From NCBI GenBank assembly GCA_945788595.1, contig CALZMS010000105.1:1-5019 (forward strand): DNA of 5,019 nt. Direction: 5' to 3'. Below the pieces are notes generated by a model. It searched no databases. It was not told the DNA's origin and saw only the letters and a program-made list of their open reading frames with translations. Shown here in pieces: positions 1-5,019 of this stretch. A program made the position numbers and the translations under genes. Numbering within the stretch: the first letter of the stretch is position 1; each line of letters opens with the position of its first letter. Source of the DNA: an uncultured Lachnospiraceae bacterium. Lineage in GTDB: Bacteria > Bacillota > Clostridia > Lachnospirales > Lachnospiraceae.

Positions 1-1
1 T

Positions 2-727
2 CATCTGAGCTCCTACGGTGTGGATTTTTCGGAGGATAAGAGACCAAAGCTTCTGGAACTGATCCGGAAGATCGATGCCATCCCGGGAGTGAAGCGCATC
101 CGGCTTGGATCCCTGGAACCGGGAATCATCACGGAAGAGTTTGCGCTGGCACTGAAAAAACTGCCGACATTTTGTCCGCATTTTCATTTGTCTCTGCAGA
201 GTGGATGTGACGCTACATTGAAAAGGATGAATCGGCGATACACGGCCGCCGAATATGCGGAAAAATGTAATATTCTTCGTAGCGTATTTGGTCATCCGGC
301 ACTGACTACAGATGTGATCGTAGGATTTCCCGGAGAGACGGATGAGGATTTTGAAGAGTGCCGCAGATTCCTCGAAAATATTGCTTTTTATGAAACGCAC
401 ATTTTTAAATATTCCCGCAGACAGGGAACAAAGGCAGCAGATATGCCGCAGCAGATCCCGGAACAGATTAAAACAGAGAGAAGCCATGTGCTGTTAAAGC
501 TGCACGAAAAGAATAAGATGGCTTATCTGGAACAGTTTGTGGGACAGCCGCTTCAGGTACTGTTTGAGGAACAACTGGAAATCCAGGGGAAAAAAGTGTG
601 GAGCGGTTACAGCCGTGAATATATCCGTGTTTTATGGGATACAGATCAGATGCTGGAAAATCATCTCTGTACAGTCACGGCATGCCAGACGGATACAAAA
701 GAAGGGGCACTCTGGACCAGGGGGTAA
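2..727 (+). CDS. mtaB: tRNA (t6A37) methylthiotransferase MtaB, 3' part (5' end outside window)
   Basis: This is the C-terminal 241 residues of a methylthiotransferase that adds a methylthio group to C2 of threonylcarbamoyl-A37 in tRNAs reading ANN codons, a radical-SAM reaction in the cytoplasm. The frame is already open at base 2 (HLSSYGVD), so the GTG at 20 is internal and not the start. Visible family blocks are the HLSSYG strand of the radical SAM barrel, RLGSLEP, CPHFHLSLQSG, the MNRRYTAAEY segment, TDVIVGFPGETDEDF, and the FKYSRRQGTKA block. A TRAM RNA-binding domain follows from about base 533 to the stop. The N-terminal UPF0004 domain and the radical-SAM CxxxCxxC motif must lie upstream and cannot be checked here. 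MtaB is preferred over MiaB or RimO because of the HLSSYG and HFHLSLQSG wording, although all three share the fold. It is followed by the one sizeable gap in the window, so it probably belongs to a transcription unit separate from the ireB operon or reads through into it. Confidence 0.92.
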   Translation, partial: HLSSYGVDFSEDKRPKLLELIRKIDAIPGVKRIRLGSLEPGIITEEFALALKKLPTFCPHFHLSLQSGCDATLKRMNRRYTAAEYAEKCNILRSVFGHPALTTDVIVGFPGETDEDFEECRRFLENIAFYETHIFKYSRRQGTKAADMPQQIPEQIKTERSHVLLKLHEKNKMAYLEQFVGQPLQVLFEEQLEIQGKKVWSGYSREYIRVLWDTDQMLENHLCTVTACQTDTKEGALWTRG

Positions 728-758
728 CAGTCCTTGGACAGGCCTGTAAAATTGTACG

Positions 759-787
759 TTGCACTTTGGCATAAAATATATTAGAAT
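759..787 (+). promoter_or_regulatory. Candidate sigma-A promoter for the ireB operon
   Basis: A TTGCAC -35 element (759-764) and a TAGAAT -10 element (782-787, 5 of 6 consensus bases) are separated by exactly 17 bases of AT-rich spacer. Transcription would start near 793-795, leaving a leader of roughly 78 bases before the ireB start. This is the only gap over 25 bases in the window and it precedes seven tightly packed genes, so a promoter is expected here. The -35 matches consensus at only three positions. Overlapping alternatives (TTGTAC at 752-757 with TATATT at 777-782, spacer 19) cannot be excluded. Confidence 0.5.
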
Positions 788-800
788 AGTAACGATAATA

Positions 801-841
801 GGTAGAGTTTTGTCATTATGCAAATAGATATGAACTCTGCC
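801..841 (+). promoter_or_regulatory. Stem-loop in the ireB operon leader
   Basis: Bases 801-809 (GGTAGAGTT) pair with 833-841 (AACTCTGCC) to give a 9-bp stem with eight Watson-Crick pairs and one G-T wobble around a 23-base loop. No T-run follows (the next bases are GTATACCAGG), so it is not an intrinsic terminator. If the promoter call is right, the stem begins about 6-8 bases from the mRNA 5' end, and it ends 17 bases before the ribosome binding site of ireB. A 5'-end structure could shield the transcript from 5'-to-3' decay or tune translation. That role is inference. Confidence 0.45.
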
Positions 842-871
842 GTATACCAGGTTATGTAAGGGTGTGAAGAT

Positions 872-1138
872 ATGACAAATATGAATAGTACACAATATTT
901 TAAGGTAAAATCAGATCCGGAAGTCCGCGTAAAGGAAGTACTGGATGTGGTGTATAATGCTATGAGCGAGAAAGGATACAATCCGGTGAACCAGATCGTC
1001 GGATATGTCATGAGTGGTGATCCTACTTATATCACCAGTTACAAAGGCGCCAGAAGCATGATCATGAAAGTTGAGCGAGACGAACTGGTCGAAGAGCTTC
1101 TCAAAGAATACATTAAGAATAAATCCTGGGAAAGATAA
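872..1138 (+). CDS. ireB: IreB/ReoM family regulatory phosphoprotein (UPF0297)
   Basis: A small cytoplasmic protein of 88 residues, the usual length for UPF0297 (YrzL of Bacillus). The family signature is plain: [20 protein letters not shown] at residues 34-54, then the [17 protein letters not shown] helix. In Enterococcus (IreB) and Listeria (ReoM) the protein is phosphorylated on N-terminal threonine by the PASTA Ser/Thr kinase. In Listeria it controls ClpCP-dependent turnover of MurA, linking kinase signalling to peptidoglycan synthesis. The ATG at 872 is chosen over the in-frame ATG at 881 because AAGGG (858-862) lies 9 bases before it and because it places a threonine at residue 7, the position phosphorylated in ReoM. 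It is the first gene after the candidate promoter, and its stop is one base from the ruvX start. The family call is firm; the phosphoregulation is transferred from homologues. Confidence 0.95.
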   Translation: MTNMNSTQYFKVKSDPEVRVKEVLDVVYNAMSEKGYNPVNQIVGYVMSGDPTYITSYKGARSMIMKVERDELVEELLKEYIKNKSWER

Positions 1139-1139
1139 G

Positions 1140-1598
1140 ATGGAGCGGATTATTGGCCTTGATTTTGGCTCAAAGACAACAGGCGTGGCAGTGAGTGATC
1201 CTTTTGGATGGACAGCCCAGGGGGTAGAGATCATCCGTAGAAAAGAAGAAAACAAACTCAGAAAGACGCTGGCCAGGATAGAAGAACTGGTAAAAGAGTA
1301 CGGTGCTGCCCGTATCGTGCTTGGTCTACCGAAAAATATGAACAATAGTCTCGGAGACCGTGCGGAAAAATCTCTGGCATTTAAGGAAATGCTGGAGAGA
1401 CGCACCGGTCTGCCCGTTGTGATGTGGGATGAGAGACTTACAACCGTAGCAGCAGATCGCACGATGATGGAAGCCGGGATCCGCAGGGAGCATCGCAAGG
1501 AATATGTCGATGAGATTGCTGCTGTCTTTATACTCCAGAATTATCTGGATTATTTGTCATGCCACCCGATGGAAATTAATAAGAAAGAAGATGCCTGA
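1140..1598 (+). CDS. ruvX: Holliday junction resolvase-like / pre-16S rRNA nuclease RuvX (YqgF)
   Basis: A 152-residue RNase H-fold protein, a normal length for YqgF. The family is implicated in pre-16S rRNA 5' processing in E. coli and in Holliday-junction-type cleavage in some species; which applies here is not visible. Motifs in order are [15 protein letters not shown] (residues 6-20, acidic D8), the [11 protein letters not shown] loop (60-70), WDERLTT (96-102, acidic E98), and the [13 protein letters not shown] helix (124-136, acidic D124). The three acidic residues expected for two-metal catalysis are therefore all present. The ATG at 1140 is chosen because the GLDFG strand starts five residues later, as in the family; an upstream extension would run back through ireB. 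A purine-rich GGGAAAG (1128-1134) inside the end of ireB can serve as ribosome binding site. Its last codons overlap the next gene by 8 bases, indicating translational coupling. Confidence 0.95.
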   Translation: MERIIGLDFGSKTTGVAVSDPFGWTAQGVEIIRRKEENKLRKTLARIEELVKEYGAARIVLGLPKNMNNSLGDRAEKSLAFKEMLERRTGLPVVMWDERLTTVAADRTMMEAGIRREHRKEYVDEIAAVFILQNYLDYLSCHPMEINKKEDA

Positions 1599-1860
1599 AA
1601 ACATGGAAAAGATCACTTTTATAACAGACGAAAACGAGAGCCTTACTTTTTATGTTGAGGAGCAGACCAGAGTGAACGGTACAGATTATCTGCTGGTTTC
1701 TGACTCTGAGGGAGATGAAGCCCAGGCCTATATTCTGAAGGACGTGTCACAGGATACGGATCCGGAAGCAAAGTATGAATTTGTTGAAGATGATATGGAA
1801 TGGGAAGCAGTCGCCAGACTGTTTGACCAGATGTTAGAGGATGTAGACCTCCAGGCATAG
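1591..1860 (+). CDS. DUF1292 family protein (YrzB-like), function unknown
   Basis: An 89-residue very acidic protein (26 Asp/Glu against 5 Lys/Arg) with the DUF1292 pattern: [20 protein letters not shown], then [19 protein letters not shown] (residues 33-51), and the [19 protein letters not shown] tail (64-82). It has no signal peptide or membrane segment. Members of this family sit beside ireB and ruvX across Firmicutes, as yrzB does in Bacillus subtilis, but no biochemical function is established. The ATG at 1591 overlaps ruvX by 8 bases and has only a weak purine stretch (AAGAAAG, 1581-1587) before it. The in-frame ATG at 1603 would give an 85-residue protein beginning MEKITF and is a plausible alternative, because many homologues begin close to that strand. 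Translation coupled to the ruvX stop would explain the poor ribosome binding site. Confidence 0.88.
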   Translation: MPENMEKITFITDENESLTFYVEEQTRVNGTDYLLVSDSEGDEAQAYILKDVSQDTDPEAKYEFVEDDMEWEAVARLFDQMLEDVDLQA

Positions 1861-1862
1861 AG

Positions 1863-1869
1863 AAGGAGG
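1863..1869 (+). promoter_or_regulatory. Strong ribosome binding site that fixes the TTG start of RNase J
   Basis: AAGGAGG is a perfect anti-16S match. It sits 6 bases before the TTG at 1876 and 15 bases before the first in-frame ATG at 1885. The spacing therefore favours initiation at TTG. Confidence 0.8.
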
Positions 1870-1875
1870 ACGTAT

Positions 1876-3546
1876 TTGAAAAAAATGGAAAACGCGCGGG
1901 TAAAGATCATTCCTCTCGGAGGTCTGGAGCTGATCGGAATGAATATTACCGCCATAGAGTATGAGGACAGTATTGTTGTCATTGACTGCGGACTTTCGTT
2001 CCCGGAGGATGATATGCTAGGTATCGACCTGGTCATTCCGGATGTAACGTATCTGAAAAACAATCTGGACAAGGTAAAGGGAATCGTTATCACTCACGGT
2101 CATGAGGATCATATCGGTGCGCTGTCGTATATTCTGAAAGATGTCAATGTCCCGGTATATTCCACAAAACTGACGATTGCTCTGATCGAGAACAAGCTGA
2201 AAGAGCATAATATGCTCAAGACAACGAAACGGAAAGTGGTAAAACACGGGCAGTCGATTAATCTTGGCGATTTTCGTGTGGAATTTATCAAAACAAATCA
2301 CAGTATAGCCGATGCTTCTGCACTGGCTATTTATTCCCCGGCAGGTATCATTGTGCATACGGGAGACTTTAAGGTGGATTATACACCGGTATTTGGAGAT
2401 GCTATTGATCTGCAGCGCTTTGCAGAGATCGGTAAGAAAGGAGTACTGGCACTTTTGTGTGACAGTACCAATGCGGAACGACCCGGATTTACCATGTCAG
2501 AGCGAACGGTAGGACGCACTTTTGATAACTTGTTTGCAGAGCATAAGGACAGCCGTATCATCATTGCTACGTTTGCTTCCAATGTGGACCGTGTACAGCA
2601 GATCATCAACTCTGCTTATAAATATGGCCGGAAGGTCGTGGTGGAAGGCCGCAGTATGGTCAACATTATTTCCACAGCAGCAGAGCTTGGCTATCTGAGT
2701 ATTCCGGAAAATACGCTGATCGATATTGATCAGATGAAAAATTATACAAACGAACAGATGGTACTGATCACGACTGGAAGCCAGGGAGAGTCTATGGCGG
2801 CTCTGTCAAGAATGGCAGCCAATATTCATAAGAAGGTTACTATCATGCCGGGAGATACGATCATCTTTTCTTCTAATCCGATTCCGGGTAACGAAAAGGC
2901 AGTATCCAAGGTGATCAATGAACTTTCTGCCATGGGAGCTAACGTTATATTCCAGGATGCTCATGTATCCGGTCATGCCTGCCAGGAGGAGATCAAGCTG
3001 ATTTATTCTCTGGTGAAACCGAAATATGCCATTCCGGTGCATGGTGAGTTCCGCCATTTGAAGGCGCAGGCCATGCTGGCAGACAGTCTCGGTATTGAAA
3101 GAGATCATATTTTTATTCTGAAGACAGGTGATGTTCTGGAACTGGCCCAGGATCATGGTTATGTAGTAGGTTCTGTACCTACAGGTTCTATTCTTGTAGA
3201 TGGTCTTGGTGTTGGAGATGTCGGTAATGTGGTACTGCATGACAGACAGCATCTGGCAGAGGATGGTATTATCATTGTTGTTATGACGCTGGATAAAGGG
3301 GCAAGACAGGTTGTTGCCGGTCCGGAAATCGTATCCCGCGGTTTTGTTTATGTAAAAGAATCTGAGGATCTGATCGATGGTGCCAGGGATGTGGTTTCGG
3401 ATGCGCTGTATGGCTGTCTGGACAAAGGAATCACTGACTGGATGAAAATGAAGATGGTGATCAAAGATGCTTTAAGCTGTTACGTTTGGAAACGTACCAA
3501 GAGAAGACCCATGATTCTACCTATCATTATGGAGACAGAGTGGTAG
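1876..3546 (+). CDS. rnj: Ribonuclease J (beta-CASP metallo-beta-lactamase nuclease)
   Basis: A 556-residue cytoplasmic ribonuclease, essentially the length of Bacillus RNase J1. The family combines 5'-to-3' exonuclease and endonuclease activity in mRNA decay and rRNA maturation, preferring 5'-monophosphate ends. The metallo-beta-lactamase core shows HGHEDHIGA (residues 74-82; H74, H76, D78, H79), H142 in TNHSIADA, and HTGDFK (161-166, D164), the expected two-zinc ligands. The DSTNAERPG loop (196-204) and the beta-CASP part follow, with ATFASNVDRVQQI (231-243), LITTGSQGE (298-305), DAHVSGHA (361-368) and PVHGE (387-391, H389 the last metal ligand). The C-terminal domain runs to a typical TKRRPMILPIIME ending, so the gene is complete. 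The family often has GSQGEP; here Ser follows GSQGE, a mild variation. The start is TTG, supported by the ribosome binding site at 1863-1869; ATG at 1885 would remove three residues. Whether it corresponds to J1 or J2 in a species with two copies cannot be decided here. Confidence 0.97.
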   Translation: MKKMENARVKIIPLGGLELIGMNITAIEYEDSIVVIDCGLSFPEDDMLGIDLVIPDVTYLKNNLDKVKGIVITHGHEDHIGALSYILKDVNVPVYSTKLTIALIENKLKEHNMLKTTKRKVVKHGQSINLGDFRVEFIKTNHSIADASALAIYSPAGIIVHTGDFKVDYTPVFGDAIDLQRFAEIGKKGVLALLCDSTNAERPGFTMSERTVGRTFDNLFAEHKDSRIIIATFASNVDRVQQIINSAYKYGRKVVVEGRSMVNIISTAAELGYLSIPENTLIDIDQMKNYTNEQMVLITTGSQGESMAALSRMAANIHKKVTIMPGDTIIFSSNPIPGNEKAVSKVINELSAMGANVIFQDAHVSGHACQEEIKLIYSLVKPKYAIPVHGEFRHLKAQAMLADSLGIERDHIFILKTGDVLELAQDHGYVVGSVPTGSILVDGLGVGDVGNVVLHDRQHLAEDGIIIVVMTLDKGARQVVAGPEIVSRGFVYVKESEDLIDGARDVVSDALYGCLDKGITDWMKMKMVIKDALSCYVWKRTKRRPMILPIIMETEW

Positions 3547-3568
3547 AAAAATGCGGATGAGGTGACTT

Positions 3569-3994
3569 ATGACGGCGAAAAAACCAAATACAGTGCTCCG
3601 GACAGGAACGTATATGCTGCGGACCGTGATCCGTATACTGTTGTATGGAGTGGCGGTTCTGGTCATTATACGAGGAGCTTCCCGGGCCTATGACTTTGGC
3701 TATGCTGTCTTTTCGGAAGAAGCTATGGCAGCAGAGGGGACGGGGCATGAAGTCTATGTTACGGTAGATAACGGGGATACCGTAAAGGATGTAGCCAAAA
3801 CTCTGAAAAAACAGAAGCTGATCAAAGACGAGCTGGTATTTGAGATTCAGGAAAAAATGTCCCGTTACAAGGATTCGCTGCAGCCGGGAACTTATATTCT
3901 TAGTACAGAGCAGAATGTGGAGGAGATGCTGGCCATACTTTCCGGAACCAATACGGAAGGTCAGCCGGGCAGCGATAAGACCCAGGAAAAATAA
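3569..3994 (+). CDS. Membrane-anchored MltG (YceG) N-domain protein lacking the catalytic domain
   Basis: A 141-residue protein with a short basic N-terminus, one membrane segment at about residues 19-36 (IRILLYGVAVLVII core), and an outside part. Residues 63-125 match the LysM-like N-terminal subdomain of MltG/YceG endolytic murein transglycosylases: VTVDNGDTVKDVAKTLKKQ, LIKDELVFEIQEK, LQPGTYILST, then VEEMLAILSG. Full MltG proteins are around 330-380 residues and carry a catalytic glutamate in the following domain. Here the chain ends in a hydrophilic QPGSDKTQEK tail with nothing in any frame before the next gene, so no transglycosylase activity is expected. Position matches yrrL (mltG) of Bacillus between the ireB block and trmR. 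GAGGTGA (3559-3565) gives a good ribosome binding site for the ATG at 3569. It may bind peptidoglycan or partner with the division and elongation machinery, but this is inference. Confidence 0.82.
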   Translation: MTAKKPNTVLRTGTYMLRTVIRILLYGVAVLVIIRGASRAYDFGYAVFSEEAMAAEGTGHEVYVTVDNGDTVKDVAKTLKKQKLIKDELVFEIQEKMSRYKDSLQPGTYILSTEQNVEEMLAILSGTNTEGQPGSDKTQEK

Positions 3995-4009
3995 GAGGAA
4001 CACAAGGCC

Positions 4010-4663
4010 ATGATCGTAGATGAGCGTTTTGGCACATATATGAATTCACTGGATCCGGGACACAGTCCCTTTTTGGAACAGCTGGAGCAGGAGGCAAAGG
4101 TGGCATATGTGCCGATCATTCGTCGGCAGATGCAGAGTTTTCTGCGGATGTTTCTGACCCTGCAAAAACCTGAAAAAGTGCTGGAGGTGGGAACTGCCAT
4201 CGGTTTTTCTTCCATACTGATGTGCGAGTATCTGCCCAAGACCAGCCGGATCACGACTATAGAAAATTACAAAAAGAGAATCCCTGTGGCCAGGGAAAAT
4301 TTTGAGAAATCCGGTTATGCTGACCGGATTACTCTGCTTGAAGGCGACGCTGCAGATATACTTCCTACACTGAAAGACAGCTATGATCTGATCTTTATGG
4401 ATGCGGCTAAAGGGCAGTATATCTATTTCCTTCCTGAAGTGCTGCGCCTGATGCATCCGGGAAGTGTACTGATCACGGATAATGTGCTGCAGGACGGGGA
4501 TATTATTGAATCTCATTTTGCGGTGGAACGCCGCAATAGAACCATTTATAAACGAATGAGAGAATATTTATATACGCTGACGCATCATCCGGATCTGGTA
4601 ACGTCTATTCTTCCGGTGGGGGATGGTATTACGGTCAGCGTGTATAAGGATGCGGAGGAATAA
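4010..4663 (+). CDS. trmR: tRNA 5-hydroxyuridine methyltransferase TrmR (YrrM-type O-methyltransferase)
   Basis: A 217-residue SAM-dependent class I methyltransferase of the O-methyltransferase family 3 (catechol-O-methyltransferase-like), full length. Motif I is VLEVGTAIGFSS (residues 57-68), the ribose-binding acidic residue is E84 in TTIEN, EGDAAD (111-116) contacts adenine, FMDAAKGQY (129-137) supplies the metal ligand D131, and TDNVLQDG (156-163) supplies D157 and N158. In Bacillus subtilis this protein methylates 5-hydroxyuridine at wobble position 34 to 5-methoxyuridine. The assignment rests on the family plus synteny: it lies after the yrrL-like gene and directly before a U32 gene, exactly as yrrL-yrrM-yrrN in Bacillus. 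By sequence alone it could be called a generic O-methyltransferase. AAGAGGAA (3993-4000) serves as ribosome binding site, overlapping the preceding stop codon. The next start lies only 3 bases beyond its own stop. Confidence 0.88.
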   Translation: MIVDERFGTYMNSLDPGHSPFLEQLEQEAKVAYVPIIRRQMQSFLRMFLTLQKPEKVLEVGTAIGFSSILMCEYLPKTSRITTIENYKKRIPVARENFEKSGYADRITLLEGDAADILPTLKDSYDLIFMDAAKGQYIYFLPEVLRLMHPGSVLITDNVLQDGDIIESHFAVERRNRTIYKRMREYLYTLTHHPDLVTSILPVGDGITVSVYKDAEE

Positions 4664-4666
4664 AGC

Positions 4667-5019
4667 ATGAGAAAGCCTGAACTTCTGGTTCCGGCAGGAA
4701 GCCTGGAGGTACTTAAGGTTGCGGTCACCTTTGGAGCGGATGCAGTATATATCGGCGGAGAAGCCTTTGGCCTTAGGGCAAAAGCAAAAAATTTCATTTG
4801 TTATGCCCATGAACGGGGAGTTAAAGTTTATGTAACGGCAAATATTCTGGCCCACAATATGGATCTGGCAGACGCAGCGGCGTATTTTAAAGAATTGGCT
4901 GATATGAAGCCGGATGCGTTGATCATTGCCGATCCGGGATTGTTTATGATCGCAAAGGATGTGTGTCCTGAAATTGATATTCATATCAGTACCCAGGCAA
5001 ATAACTGCAATTACGGTAC
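4667..5019 (+). CDS. U32 peptidase family protein, probable tRNA hydroxylation protein TrhP, 5' part
   Basis: The first 117 residues of a U32 family protein; the remainder lies beyond the window. The start is clear: GGAGG (4654-4658) lies 8 bases before the ATG at 4667. Visible blocks are PELLVPAGSLEVLKVAV (residues 4-20), FGADAVYIGGEAFGLRAKAKNF (22-43), the GVKVYVTANILAHNMD strand (51-66), PDALIIADPG (82-91), and IDIHISTQANN (103-113). Although named peptidases, the Bacillus and E. coli homologues (YrrN/YrrO, YegQ/TrhP) make 5-hydroxyuridine at tRNA position 34 using prephenate-derived chemistry, and its placement directly after trmR supports that role over protease or the 23S rRNA-modifying RlhA. 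The segment after NF appears about 8 residues shorter than in the family: NF runs straight into ICYAHERG with no S/T-x-E-E-x-x-E-G helix start. The defining C-terminal U32 signature is outside the window and cannot be checked. Confidence 0.87.
   Translation, partial: MRKPELLVPAGSLEVLKVAVTFGADAVYIGGEAFGLRAKAKNFICYAHERGVKVYVTANILAHNMDLADAAAYFKELADMKPDALIIADPGLFMIAKDVCPEIDIHISTQANNCNYG

Noticed and set aside
20..22. GTG at 20 as the start of a 235-residue protein.
   Set aside because: The frame is open upstream to base 2 and encodes the family-typical HLSSYG, so this codon is an internal valine of a truncated mtaB.
714..758. Possible intrinsic terminator of mtaB: bases 717-723 can pair with 731-737 around the stop codon.
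   Set aside because: The 7-bp stem contains two G-T wobbles and is followed by ACAGGCCTGTAAAA with no T-run, so it does not meet the pattern of a Rho-independent terminator.
1071..1139. Upstream extension of ruvX by 23 codons.
   Set aside because: It would overlap ireB and lies before the GLDFG strand, which in the family begins a few residues from the N-terminus; ATG 1140 fits.
911..1498. Long open frame on the minus strand (195 codons) opposite ireB and ruvX.
   Set aside because: It lies wholly antisense to two well-recognised genes, matches no family I know, and is low-complexity Ser/Arg/Phe-rich as expected of a shadow frame.
3527..4003. Minus-strand open frame (158 codons) opposite the MltG-like gene.
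   Set aside because: The plus-strand frame has a good ribosome binding site, a membrane segment and an MltG N-domain match; the minus frame shows no recognisable domain and spans gene boundaries.
1..5019. CRISPR arrays, insertion sequences, tRNA or rRNA genes, toxin-antitoxin or defence genes.
   Set aside because: No repeated spacer-like units, transposase motifs, terminal repeats or RNA gene signatures were seen; nearly all sequence is accounted for by conserved housekeeping genes.

Overview
This window looks like a housekeeping stretch of a low-to-mid GC Firmicutes chromosome, most likely a clostridial member of the Lachnospiraceae type. The reasons are the strong AGGAGG-type ribosome binding sites, one TTG start, very tight co-directional packing, and the family content. 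The order ireB(yrzL)-ruvX(yrrK)-yrzB-[rnj]-mltG-like(yrrL)-trmR(yrrM)-U32 protease family (yrrN/yrrO) matches the conserved Bacillus/Clostridium block. The differences are an RNase J gene inserted after yrzB, and mtaB upstream where Bacillus subtilis has alaS. The genus is an inference from gene content, not proven.

Layout: all eight genes are on the + strand. Bases 1-727 are the 3' part of mtaB (tRNA methylthiotransferase, radical SAM C-terminal part plus TRAM). Bases 728-871 are the only real intergenic gap. It holds a candidate sigma-A promoter, a 9-bp stem-loop close to the predicted mRNA 5' end, and a possible 13-codon upstream ORF ending on the ireB ribosome binding site. From 872 to the window end, seven genes follow with gaps of 1, -8, 15, 22, 15 and 3 bases, which strongly suggests one operon: ireB, ruvX, a DUF1292 gene, RNase J, a short membrane-anchored MltG N-domain protein, trmR, and the 5' part of a U32 family gene (probable trhP).

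The genes fall into three themes. RNA modification at the anticodon: MtaB acts at A37, and TrhP plus TrmR act in sequence on wobble U34. RNA and DNA processing: RNase J for mRNA and rRNA turnover, and RuvX/YqgF, an RNase H-fold nuclease. Cell-envelope control: IreB/ReoM-type kinase substrate and an MltG-related membrane protein.

I see no mobile element, CRISPR array, RNA gene or clear new system. The points most worth a second look are the apparent 8-residue in-frame gap in the U32 protein, the MltG-like protein with no catalytic domain, and the structured 5' leader of an operon that itself encodes RNase J.
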